Below, one piece after another: positions 7,552 to 14,249 of a stretch of 40,798 nucleotides of DNA (its first letter is position 1; the number at the start of each line of letters is the position of its first letter). The translations under genes and the position numbers were made by a program. The notes under the pieces were generated by a model. The model was given only the letters and a program-made list of their open reading frames with translations. It was not told the DNA's origin and did not search any database. The DNA is from Clostridia bacterium. GTDB lineage: Bacteria > Bacillota > Clostridia > Oscillospirales > CAG-272. The DNA lies in NCBI GenBank assembly GCA_900768535.1, contig CAAGDE010000169.1, positions 1 to 40,798 of the forward strand, read 5' to 3'.

Positions 7552-7579
7552 TACAATATGCCCGAATCGGGATTTTGGT
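7552..7579 (-). promoter_or_regulatory. sigma-K-like sporulation promoter (candidate)
   Basis: On the minus strand, AC (7578-7579) is followed by 17 bases and CATATTGTA (7552-7560). This matches the sigma-K pattern AC-N16/17-CATANNNTA, about 57 bases before the start of the SleC-prodomain gene. Cortex-lytic genes are usually transcribed in the mother cell. The match is short and may be chance. Confidence 0.45.
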
Positions 7580-7660
7580 GCAGGGGAAACCTTTTACCGA
7601 TTGCGCTGTCCGGGAAAACCGTGCAGCGAAAACAGTACGCTCGCCCGTTTCCCCCTTGAA

Positions 7661-7909
7661 GGGGAAGGCTACTGCGGCGGATGGTTGCGTGAAGCGGTTC
7701 CACTCGCCGGTTTCGCCCTCATCCGGCGCTGGCGCGCCACCTTCCCCACCCGGGGGAAGGCTACTGCGGCGGTACGTAATTGTTAGATACAGCGCCGATT
7801 TACAAGCCGGATTGAGAGGTAAAACATAAAAGCATTTGCACAGCCGAAAGAAGCCTTCCCCCGGGTGGGGAAGGTGGCACGCCAGTGCCGGATGAGGGCG
7901 AAACCGGCG
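7661..7909. repeat. palindromic intergenic repeat cluster
   Basis: A 58-bp inverted repeat (7705-7762 and 7852-7909) carries the common gut-Clostridia string GTTTCGCCCTCATCCGG and the hairpin CCTTCCCC..GGGGAAGG. A 20-bp exact direct repeat (7661-7680 and 7753-7772) and an eroded further copy beyond 7909 accompany it. A 16-bp palindrome AAACTGC-CA-GCAGTTT is at 7963-7978. I see no gene in 7496-8142; this cluster, the sigma-K-like promoter on the minus strand and the regulator's promoter fill it. Confidence 0.7.
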
Positions 7910-8083
7910 AGCGTACCCACATAACGGTGCCCATAAACAGCCCCCGCCGGGCGATGGAGGGAAAACTGCCAGCAGTTTGGATTCGGGCGAAATCGGCGGG
8001 TGCACCATCATATGCATATCGGAAGCCGGTTCATCGCGTGCTTTCCGGAAATGCTGTTGTCATGAAAATCGGTGCGGAAAACC

Positions 8084-8112
8084 TTGACAAAACGTTGGTT
8101 TTGTTGTATAAT
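8084..8112 (+). promoter_or_regulatory. consensus promoter with operator-like palindrome
   Basis: TTGACA (8084-8089), 17 bp, TATAAT (8107-8112), 30 bases before the DtxR-family start. A perfect palindrome ACAAAAC-GTTG-GTTTTGT (8087-8104) overlaps the -35 and fills the spacer, which is the usual position for a repressor that controls its own gene. Confidence 0.8.
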
Positions 8113-8142
8113 AGTAATAATATACAGAAAAGAGGTTCAGTC

Positions 8143-8526
8143 ATGAAAATACAGGAATCGGGGGAAATGTATCTGGAGACCATTCTGATTCTGTCCCGGA
8201 AAAGCCCGTATGTCCGTTCGATTGATGTGGGGGAATACATGGGCTTCAGCAAGCCGTCCGTCAGCCACGCCATGGGACTCCTGCGCGGCGGCGGTTACGT
8301 CAATATGGACGCCAACGGATACCTGACCCTCACCGATGCGGGCAGAGAACTCGCCGAAAAGATCTATGACCGTCACCAGGTCCTCTCAAAGCTACTGATT
8401 CTGCTCGGCGTCGATGAGCAGACCGCCACAGAGGACGCCTGCAAAATGGAGCACGACATCGGCGACGCGTCCTTCGAAGCACTCAAGCGCCACGTCCGGC
8501 AGATGGAGGAAGGGGGAAGACCTTGA
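8143..8526 (+). CDS. DtxR/MntR-family metal-dependent transcriptional regulator
   Basis: A 127-residue protein. The N-terminal winged helix (about 5-68) has the family's SGEMYLETILILSRK opening and a recognition-helix stretch FSKPSVSHAMGLLRGGGYV. A dimerisation/metal region follows with DRHQVLSKLLILLGVD and ACKMEHDIGD (Cys, Glu and His metal ligands). It is the short, MntR-like form without an SH3 domain. Such proteins sense Fe2+ or Mn2+ and repress uptake genes. No metal transporter is adjacent; the gene stands alone with its own promoter and ends inside a two-hairpin repeat. A palindrome in the promoter suggests autoregulation. Confidence 0.88.
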   Translation: MKIQESGEMYLETILILSRKSPYVRSIDVGEYMGFSKPSVSHAMGLLRGGGYVNMDANGYLTLTDAGRELAEKIYDRHQVLSKLLILLGVDEQTATEDACKMEHDIGDASFEALKRHVRQMEEGGRP

Positions 8527-8597
8527 GACGCTGTCTCAAACTCTGCTTAGAACCTTCCCCCAAGAAGGTTCTAAGGACTCCAAGAACTTTAACTGAG
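8521..8597 (+). repeat. two-hairpin 3'-end element, copy 2
   Basis: Hairpin 1 is TTGAGAC-gct-GTCTCAA (8523-8539), overlapping the regulator's stop codon. Hairpin 2 has arms 8546-8557 and 8564-8575, and the tail ends ACTTTAACTGAG. It aligns end to end with the minus strand of 57-132; both stems keep pairing despite base differences. There is no T-run, so it is not a textbook terminator. Confidence 0.6.
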
Positions 8598-8693
8598 GGG
8601 GATGTTGGAGTATTTTTTGAGTGTGCGCTTGACTTTATGTGTCGTTGACCGGATTCCTTTGCGGGGCATATCCTGCAAGGGGAGGTGATTGGC

Positions 8694-9227
8694 ATGACGG
8701 AAACGGTGGAGCGGGTTACGGTTCGGGAAGGGTATGCGGTGCTTCTGATTGCACAGCAGCTGCGTCGGTTGCCGGGAGTATCCCTGCGGATACGGGATTT
8801 TTCCGTACGGATGGGGAACCACCTCTTCCGCCGGGCGCTGGAAGCCGAGGGAGAGCGTGTCCGGGCGGACTACCGCGCCCTGGAGGATCACATCGCGCGC
8901 GCCCGGTTCCGCGTCCGGAGGCTGAACGTAACGGTCGGGAGCGGGACGGTTGACCCGGCGCATTTGCGGGTTGTCTGTGAGGTCACGCTGGGCGGCGAGG
9001 TGAAAAGTCGGACGGAATGGGTCTGGAACACCGATGAGGAGACGCTGCTTCCGCCGGCGCAGGTCCGGCAGATGGAACGGAAAATGGAAAAATCTGCCGA
9101 ACATCGACAAAAAATTAACAACTTTAACCGCTCAAATGGAAAAAAGCTCTTGCAAAAGCAGGAGAAGTGTGATATAATAATGGGGATGTCATCGGGAGAT
9201 GGGGAAAATGCATTTTCTGATACGTGA
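8694..9227 (+). CDS. hypothetical protein upstream of the V-ATPase operon
   Basis: A 177-residue soluble protein I do not recognise. The first 60 residues look helical (YAVLLIAQQLRRLPG, FRRALEAEGERVRADYRAL), followed by probable strands (FRVRRLNVTVGSGTV, LRVVCEVTLGGEVKSRTEWVW) and a basic helix (QVRQMERKMEKSAEHRQ). The last 35 or so residues are low-complexity and overlap the V-ATPase promoter, so they may be poorly constrained. The ATG is 8 bases after GGGAGG; a GTG 9 bases upstream overlaps that ribosome site and is unlikely. Codon use matches its neighbours. Its position suggests, but does not prove, a link to the ATPase. Confidence 0.6.
   Translation: MTETVERVTVREGYAVLLIAQQLRRLPGVSLRIRDFSVRMGNHLFRRALEAEGERVRADYRALEDHIARARFRVRRLNVTVGSGTVDPAHLRVVCEVTLGGEVKSRTEWVWNTDEETLLPPAQVRQMERKMEKSAEHRQKINNFNRSNGKKLLQKQEKCDIIMGMSSGDGENAFSDT
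9150..9178 (+). promoter_or_regulatory. promoter of the V-ATPase operon
   Basis: TTGCAA (9150-9155), 17 bp, TATAAT (9173-9178) preceded by TGA (extended -10). It lies inside the 3' end of the preceding frame and about 85 bases before the first ATPase gene. Confidence 0.75.
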
Positions 9228-9263
9228 AAATCCGGACAGACTGACCGGGAGAGAGGGGAGTTT

Positions 9264-9584
9264 ATGTCAAAGGATACACTGCAAAAAATCAGGGAAGCCG
9301 AGGATGGAGCCGCGCGGACGGTTGCCGAAGCCGGAGAACGGGCAAAGGCAATGAAGGAAGCGGCGGTGCGGACAGGCGAGGAACAGCTTGCCGAAACCGA
9401 GAAAACCGTCTCGGCAGAGCTTGCGGGAATGCTGGAGCAGATCCGTGCCAAAACGGGGGAGCTGACCGAGCGGGTGATGGAAGAAACCCGTGCGGAGGCT
9501 GAGGAGATTGCGGCAAGGGCAAGACTGAACCGCAAAAGCGCAGAAAAAATCGTGATCGGAGGACTGGACGCGAAATGCCGGTAA
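9264..9584 (+). CDS. V-type ATPase peripheral-stalk subunit G/H (NtpF-like)
   Basis: A 106-residue protein that is almost entirely a charged, alanine-rich coiled coil with few prolines, as expected for the peripheral stalk subunit that pairs with subunit E to hold the catalytic head against the membrane stator. Sequence identity in this family is low, so the call rests on length, coiled-coil composition and its place at the head of the operon (Enterococcus hirae ntpF position). It overlaps the start of subunit I by 10 bases. The start follows GAGAGGGGAG. Confidence 0.8.
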   Translation: MSKDTLQKIREAEDGAARTVAEAGERAKAMKEAAVRTGEEQLAETEKTVSAELAGMLEQIRAKTGELTERVMEETRAEAEEIAARARLNRKSAEKIVIGGLDAKCR

Positions 9585-11614
9585 GCAACATGAAAAAGCT
9601 GACCGCCTTTGTGTTCCGGGACGATTCCGACCGCCTGGTGCGGAGGCTGATGCGTCTGCGCTGTGTTCAGGTGAGAAGCCTGGATGCGGAGCGGAGTGCA
9701 CAGAAGCTGGCGCGGGTGGACTGCGACGGGGAACTGATCTCGGCGAGGAAAAAGCTTGCCGCAGTGGACGCGGTTCTGCCGGTGCTCTCCCGCTACAGCA
9801 CGCGGAAAATGCGCTTTCGCAGACGGGTACACGAGGTCGATCAGCAGGAATTCGCCGGGGACGGACGTGCGGCGCACGCCTGGGAGACGGTGGAGCGTGC
9901 AGGAGCCCTGCAGGAAACACTGGCGGGGCTGGAGGCGGAACGGGTCAGACTGACGGCGCTGTCGGAGTCGCTCCAGCCATGGCTGGAATACGATGTCCCG
10001 CTGTCGGACTGCGAGACCGCAAAGACGAGGACGTGGCTGGGCTCCATCCCGCTGGCGGTCCCGCAGGAAACCGTCAATGCCGCACTGACCGATGCCGGAT
10101 GCGCGGTCGAAGCGGTTGATACGGACGAAAAATTCAGCTATTGGGCGGTGACGTTCCTCAAAGAAGGGGAAGCCGAAACGGGCGCGGCACTGGCAACGCT
10201 CGGATTCGTGCGTCAGGACTTCGAAAGCGAGACGGAAACCGCGCTGGCGGCGTCCCGGCGGACCGAGGAGAGGCTGGCGGCACTGGAGAACGAAACGGTG
10301 CAGGCAGACGAGGCGCTCCACGACTGCGCGGAGGCACTGGACGAGATCGAAATTCTGCACGATGTGGCGGCAACCGACGTCCGCGTGGCAGAATTGAAGC
10401 AGAGGCTGGCACAGACGCAGACCTGCACGGTCCTGGAGGGCTGGTATCCCGAAAACATGGAGGATGCCCTGGTCGGGGTGCTGTCGAAATTCGAGTGCGC
10501 CTACGATACGGACAAGCCCGAAGCGGGCGAGGAGCCGCCGGTTCTGCTCCGGAACAACAAATTCGCGCAGAACTTCGAGTGGGTCATCGGAATGTACTCC
10601 TACCCGAAATACGGGACCTTTGACCCGACCTTCATCATGTCGATCTTCTATTTTGTCATCTTCGGTATGATGTTTGCCGATGTCGGATACGGACTGCTGC
10701 TGACGCTTGCCTGCGTTGCGGGGATTAAGCTGCTGAACCCGAAGCCCGGGATGCGCCGGATGCTTTCCATGTTCGCCTGGTGCGGCGTGTCCTGCGCGGT
10801 GCTGGGCGTGGTGTTCGGCGGGTGGTTCGGCGATCTGCCGACAGCCATTATGAAGAACTTCATGGGCATAGAAAATCCGGAAGCAACACCGGTGGGGCAT
10901 TTCTTTGCAAACGGACTCCTGTTCAACCCGGTGTCGTCTGCGGTGCCGTTCCTGATCCTGTCGCTGGCAGTCGGAGAGATTCATCTGGTCACGGGTATGG
11001 CAATCAGCATGGCGGAGACCTGGAAAACCGGTCACCGCGCCGAGGCAGTCTGCGGAACGGTACCGTTCTGGGTGCTGTTCGCGGGAATCGACCTGGCGGC
11101 GCCGAATATGCTGATCGGAATGGACATGATCGGACAAACCATGAGCGAGGCGACCAAGGCATCCTTTGCGGGCATTGCGGATATTGCCACCTACCTGATG
11201 CTTGCGGGAGCGGCGGGCATTCTGCTGCTCAAGGGCGTAGGACAGAAGTCCTTCGGCGCATGGCTGGTCAAGGGGCTGGGCGGACTGTATTCGCTCATCA
11301 GCTTTGCCTCCGACCTGCTGTCCTACTCGCGGATTCTGGCGCTGGGACTGGTCGCGGGCGTCATCGGACAGGTCATCAATATGATTACGGCGCTCGGTGC
11401 ATCGGGTGTGGTCGGATTCATCGCCATGCTGGTGGTGCTGATTGTCGGGCACGTGTTCAATATCGCAATCAACCTTCTGGGAACCTTCGTCCATGCGGCG
11501 CGGCTCCAGTATATCGAGTTCTTCGGAAAGTTCTATGAGGACGGGGGAGCGGCGTTTGAGCCTGCCGCGCCGTCCGACGATTACACCTGTGATGCGCCGG
11601 AGCTGACCGAGTAA
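9575..11614 (+). CDS. ntpI: V-type ATPase subunit I (membrane stator subunit a)
   Basis: A 679-residue stator subunit. The N-terminal cytoplasmic half (1-330) begins MPVSNMKKLTAFVF and is rich in coiled coil (about 85-125 and 210-270). The C-terminal half has about eight membrane segments, including GTFDPTFIMSIFYFVIFGMMFADVGYG, the family's hallmark, and LLSYSRILALGLVAGVIG, which holds the conserved arginine facing the rotor ring. It forms the ion half-channels with the K ring. The start overlaps the previous gene; the MPVSNMKKL opening matches family starts, which supports it over the internal ATG five codons later. Confidence 0.93.
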   Translation: MPVSNMKKLTAFVFRDDSDRLVRRLMRLRCVQVRSLDAERSAQKLARVDCDGELISARKKLAAVDAVLPVLSRYSTRKMRFRRRVHEVDQQEFAGDGRAAHAWETVERAGALQETLAGLEAERVRLTALSESLQPWLEYDVPLSDCETAKTRTWLGSIPLAVPQETVNAALTDAGCAVEAVDTDEKFSYWAVTFLKEGEAETGAALATLGFVRQDFESETETALAASRRTEERLAALENETVQADEALHDCAEALDEIEILHDVAATDVRVAELKQRLAQTQTCTVLEGWYPENMEDALVGVLSKFECAYDTDKPEAGEEPPVLLRNNKFAQNFEWVIGMYSYPKYGTFDPTFIMSIFYFVIFGMMFADVGYGLLLTLACVAGIKLLNPKPGMRRMLSMFAWCGVSCAVLGVVFGGWFGDLPTAIMKNFMGIENPEATPVGHFFANGLLFNPVSSAVPFLILSLAVGEIHLVTGMAISMAETWKTGHRAEAVCGTVPFWVLFAGIDLAAPNMLIGMDMIGQTMSEATKASFAGIADIATYLMLAGAAGILLLKGVGQKSFGAWLVKGLGGLYSLISFASDLLSYSRILALGLVAGVIGQVINMITALGASGVVGFIAMLVVLIVGHVFNIAINLLGTFVHAARLQYIEFFGKFYEDGGAAFEPAAPSDDYTCDAPELTE

Positions 11615-11668
11615 TCCATCTGTTGCCTGAAAACAAATATAAATCAAACACAAAAAGGAGACAAAATC

Positions 11669-12157
11669 ATGTTTGAACTCATCGGAAAATTTTTCAACGG
11701 TACGACCCTTGCCGTCCTCGGAGCGGCACTTGCAACCATTCTGCCCGGCATCGGCTCGGCGCGCGGCGTCAACCTGGTCGCAAGGGCAACGGCGGGACTG
11801 ATCAGCGAAGAACCCGGCAAGTACGGTAAATCCATGCTGCTTCAGGCGCTGCCGATGACGCAGGGTATCTACGGAATGGTCACGTCCTTTATGATCCTGG
11901 TCAAGTCCGGCATTATGGGCGGAACCATCGGAAGCCTGACCGTTGAGCAGGGCGCGTTCTTCTTCGCGGCATCCCTTCCGATCGCGTTCGGCGGGCTGTA
12001 TTCCGCCATCCGTCAGGGAGAGGTCGCCGCGTCCGGTATCTCGGTGCTTGCAAAGAAGCCGGATGCCGTCGGTAAGGCGGTTATTTCCGCATCCTTCGTC
12101 GAGCTTTACGCCATTCTTGCCCTGCTGATCTCCCTGTTGATGGTTCTGGCGTTCTGA
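11669..12157 (+). CDS. ntpK: V-type ATPase subunit K (rotor ring proteolipid)
   Basis: A 162-residue, four-helix proteolipid formed by a duplicated hairpin (GIGSARG in repeat 1, ASLPIAFGGL in repeat 2). The ion-carrying Glu is E145 in FVELYAIL. All the residues that bind Na+ in Enterococcus hirae NtpK have counterparts: L61, T64, Q65 and Y68 in LPMTQGIYG, Q116 in IRQGEVAASG, and E145. As in NtpK, only one of the two hairpins carries the carboxylate. AAAGGAG lies upstream of the ATG. Na+ coupling is inferred from ligand conservation. Confidence 0.95.
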   Translation: MFELIGKFFNGTTLAVLGAALATILPGIGSARGVNLVARATAGLISEEPGKYGKSMLLQALPMTQGIYGMVTSFMILVKSGIMGGTIGSLTVEQGAFFFAASLPIAFGGLYSAIRQGEVAASGISVLAKKPDAVGKAVISASFVELYAILALLISLLMVLAF

Positions 12158-12205
12158 CGGTCGGTCGGAAGTCGGAAACGGAAAACAGATAAAGGAGACG
12201 AAACA

Positions 12206-12898
12206 GTGGCAACGAACGGAATCAATCGGATAACCGATAAAATTCTTGCCGATGCACAGGCAAAAGCGGACGCGATTCTTGCCGATGCGCAGGCGGAATG
12301 CGACCGGATCAAAGCCTCCTACGATGCCCGTGCGCAGGAGATCCGGGACAGGCTCTCGGAGCAGGCGCAGGCGAAGGGGACCGACATGATCGCGCGTGCC
12401 AAGGCGTCGGCGGCAATGAAAAAGCGGAATGCCCTGCAGGCACAGGAAAGCCGGCTCATTGACGGCGTGTTTGACAGCGCACGGGAATGGGTGCTGGCGC
12501 TCCCGCGGGAAAAGTATACCGAGCTGTTGGTGGGGCTTCTGTCGGCGGCGCTTCTGGAGCAGGCGGAAACCGAGGCAAAGAACCTTGCGCTTTACGGCGA
12601 AGAGGGGGAGGAGATCGAGACCTTTGAGATCCTTCTGAACAAAAAGGATCGGGAGACCTGCGGCAGGGATGTGCTGGAGGCGCTGAAGAAACGCTACGCC
12701 AACAGCAACCGTCTGCCGGCGGGGTGGATTGAGAGGCTGGTTCTCTCAAAAAATACACTGAATATGGACGGCGGTGCGGTTCTGCGCTACGGAGATGTGG
12801 AATCCAACTGCTCGTTCGAAATGCTTTTCGGGCAGCTGCACCGCGAGCTGGAGACGGAGGTTGCCGGGGCTTTGTTTGATGTCAGAGGCGGCGTGTAA
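12206..12898 (+). CDS. ntpE: V-type ATPase subunit E (peripheral stalk)
   Basis: A 230-residue protein. The N-terminal half is a long coiled coil with repeated ILADAQAKADAILADAQAE-type heptads; the C-terminal globular domain (about 110-230) contains FEILLNKKDRETCG and ends with the SFEMLFGQLHRELETEVAGALF stretch typical of this subunit. It pairs with the G/H subunit in the peripheral stalk. The start codon is GTG at 12206, preceded by AAAGGAGACGAAACA; no in-frame ATG is nearby. Confidence 0.92.
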   Translation: MATNGINRITDKILADAQAKADAILADAQAECDRIKASYDARAQEIRDRLSEQAQAKGTDMIARAKASAAMKKRNALQAQESRLIDGVFDSAREWVLALPREKYTELLVGLLSAALLEQAETEAKNLALYGEEGEEIETFEILLNKKDRETCGRDVLEALKKRYANSNRLPAGWIERLVLSKNTLNMDGGAVLRYGDVESNCSFEMLFGQLHRELETEVAGALFDVRGGV

Positions 12899-12909
12899 GG
12901 AGGTCGGCA

Positions 12910-13905
12910 ATGGAGAAGTATCTGTATGCCGGCGCGCGCATCCGCACGCTTGAAAATTCCGTCATCGGGCAGGAGCGGCTGGAGCGCCTGCTTGCGTGTG
13001 ACGGTGTCGATGCCTGTATTGCGCTCCTGGAGGAATGGGGCGTGCAGACCGTCCGGGATGCCGGAACCGGTGCGTTCGACCGTGAGGCAACGCTGATGGG
13101 GCGGCTTTCCGAGGCATACCGCGAGGTGCTGACGTCCACCGACGGTGCGGCGTTCGCCCGGCTGTGGCTCATGCCCTATGACTGCAACAACATCAAATCG
13201 GCAATCAAATGCGCCCGGCGCGGACTGGCCCCCGACCGGATGCTGATCACCCTGTACGGCGGAATCCCGGCGGACACGGTGAAACAGGCAATTGCAACAC
13301 GGACGTTCGGGCTATTGCCGGAGCCGTTCGGCAGTGCCGCAAAGGAAGCGACGGAGCAGCTGGAGCGCGCGGCGGACCCGCGTGTGGCGGATCGGATTCT
13401 GGACGCCGCGTGCTACGCCGGAATGTCGGCACAGGCAAAAGCCGGCGGCGTTGCTCTGGCGGAAACGCTGGTGCGGAAAAAGATCGATCTGACCAATGTG
13501 ATGATCGCCCTGCGTGCCGGCAGAATGGGCGGGAGCATGGGAAGCCGGACGCTGTCGGAGTTCTTCCTGCCCGGCGGAGCCCTGGCGCTGACCGACCTGC
13601 TTGCGTGGAGCGCGGCGGGGGAGGACGAGCTGCTGGAGCGGCTGTATTACAACGGCTTCGAGGCGTTCGTCCGGTGCGCAAAGGAGAGTGACCGGACGCT
13701 GGCATCGCTGGAGCGTGCCGCCGACGACGGCTTCATGGAAACGGCGCGGGAGGCAAAAATGATCCCGGTCGGCGCGGAGATTGCCGTGGGATACCTGATC
13801 GGACGGGAGTTTGAAGCAAAGAACCTGCGGATTCTTCTGGCAGGCAAGAGCGTGGGTCTTCCGGCGGACGCATTGCGGGAAAGGATGCGGCGGAGCTATG
13901 TATAA
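12910..13905 (+). CDS. ntpC: V-type ATPase subunit C/d (central-stalk adaptor)
   Basis: A 331-residue, helix-rich subunit that connects the rotor axle to the membrane ring. It shows the family's MEKYLYAGARIRTLENSVIG opening, LWLMPYDCNNIKSAIKCARRG in the first third, and FEAKNLRILLAGKSVGLPAD near the end. Length and repeat pattern agree with bacterial NtpC. TAAGGAGG overlaps the stop of subunit E. Its last codons overlap the start of subunit F by 8 bases, so the two are translationally coupled. Confidence 0.93.
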   Translation: MEKYLYAGARIRTLENSVIGQERLERLLACDGVDACIALLEEWGVQTVRDAGTGAFDREATLMGRLSEAYREVLTSTDGAAFARLWLMPYDCNNIKSAIKCARRGLAPDRMLITLYGGIPADTVKQAIATRTFGLLPEPFGSAAKEATEQLERAADPRVADRILDAACYAGMSAQAKAGGVALAETLVRKKIDLTNVMIALRAGRMGGSMGSRTLSEFFLPGGALALTDLLAWSAAGEDELLERLYYNGFEAFVRCAKESDRTLASLERAADDGFMETAREAKMIPVGAEIAVGYLIGREFEAKNLRILLAGKSVGLPADALRERMRRSYV

Positions 13906-14227
13906 AATCGGAATCATCGGACGGCGGGACGCGGTGCAGGGCTTCATGGCACTGGGCTTTGCCGTCAGAGAAGCGGACAGCGTGGCGGATGCCGCGAGAG
14001 AACTGCATACCATGGCGAAATCGCAGGAATACGGAGTCATCTTCATCACCGAGAATTTTGCGTCGGAGCTGGAGGAGGAAACGGCAAAGTACCGCGACCT
14101 TCCGCTGCCCGCCATCGTGTCAATCCCCGGCGGGGAGGGTTCGACCGGATTCGGCATGAACAATCTGCGCCGTGCGGTGGAACGCGCGGTAGGGGCTGAC
14201 ATTCTGTTCAAAGACAACTCCAACTAA
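13898..14227 (+). CDS. ntpG: V-type ATPase subunit F (NtpG)
   Basis: A 109-residue, Rossmann-like central-stalk subunit. It begins MYKIGIIGRRDAVQGFMALGF, with the conserved GxxDxVxGFxxxG pattern, then EYGVIFITENFA (the conserved 'ITE' strand), LPAIVSIPGGEGSTGFG and a helix with RRAVERAVGADI. In Enterococcus this is ntpG and binds subunit D. The start lies within the end of subunit C; a longer upstream reading in the same frame lacks family similarity. Confidence 0.93.
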   Translation: MYKIGIIGRRDAVQGFMALGFAVREADSVADAARELHTMAKSQEYGVIFITENFASELEEETAKYRDLPLPAIVSIPGGEGSTGFGMNNLRRAVERAVGADILFKDNSN

Positions 14228-14249
14228 CGGAAAGGAACTGGAACCGGAA

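Noticed and set aside
4182..7909. Possible CRISPR array from the repeated GC-rich words
   Set aside because: The repeats are inverted, irregularly spaced and of unequal length, with no uniform spacers and no cas genes.
8888..11653. A 921-codon minus-strand frame opposite the V-ATPase stalk and subunit I genes
   Set aside because: Antisense open frames of this size arise from the strong third-position GC bias. The plus-strand product matches subunit I throughout.
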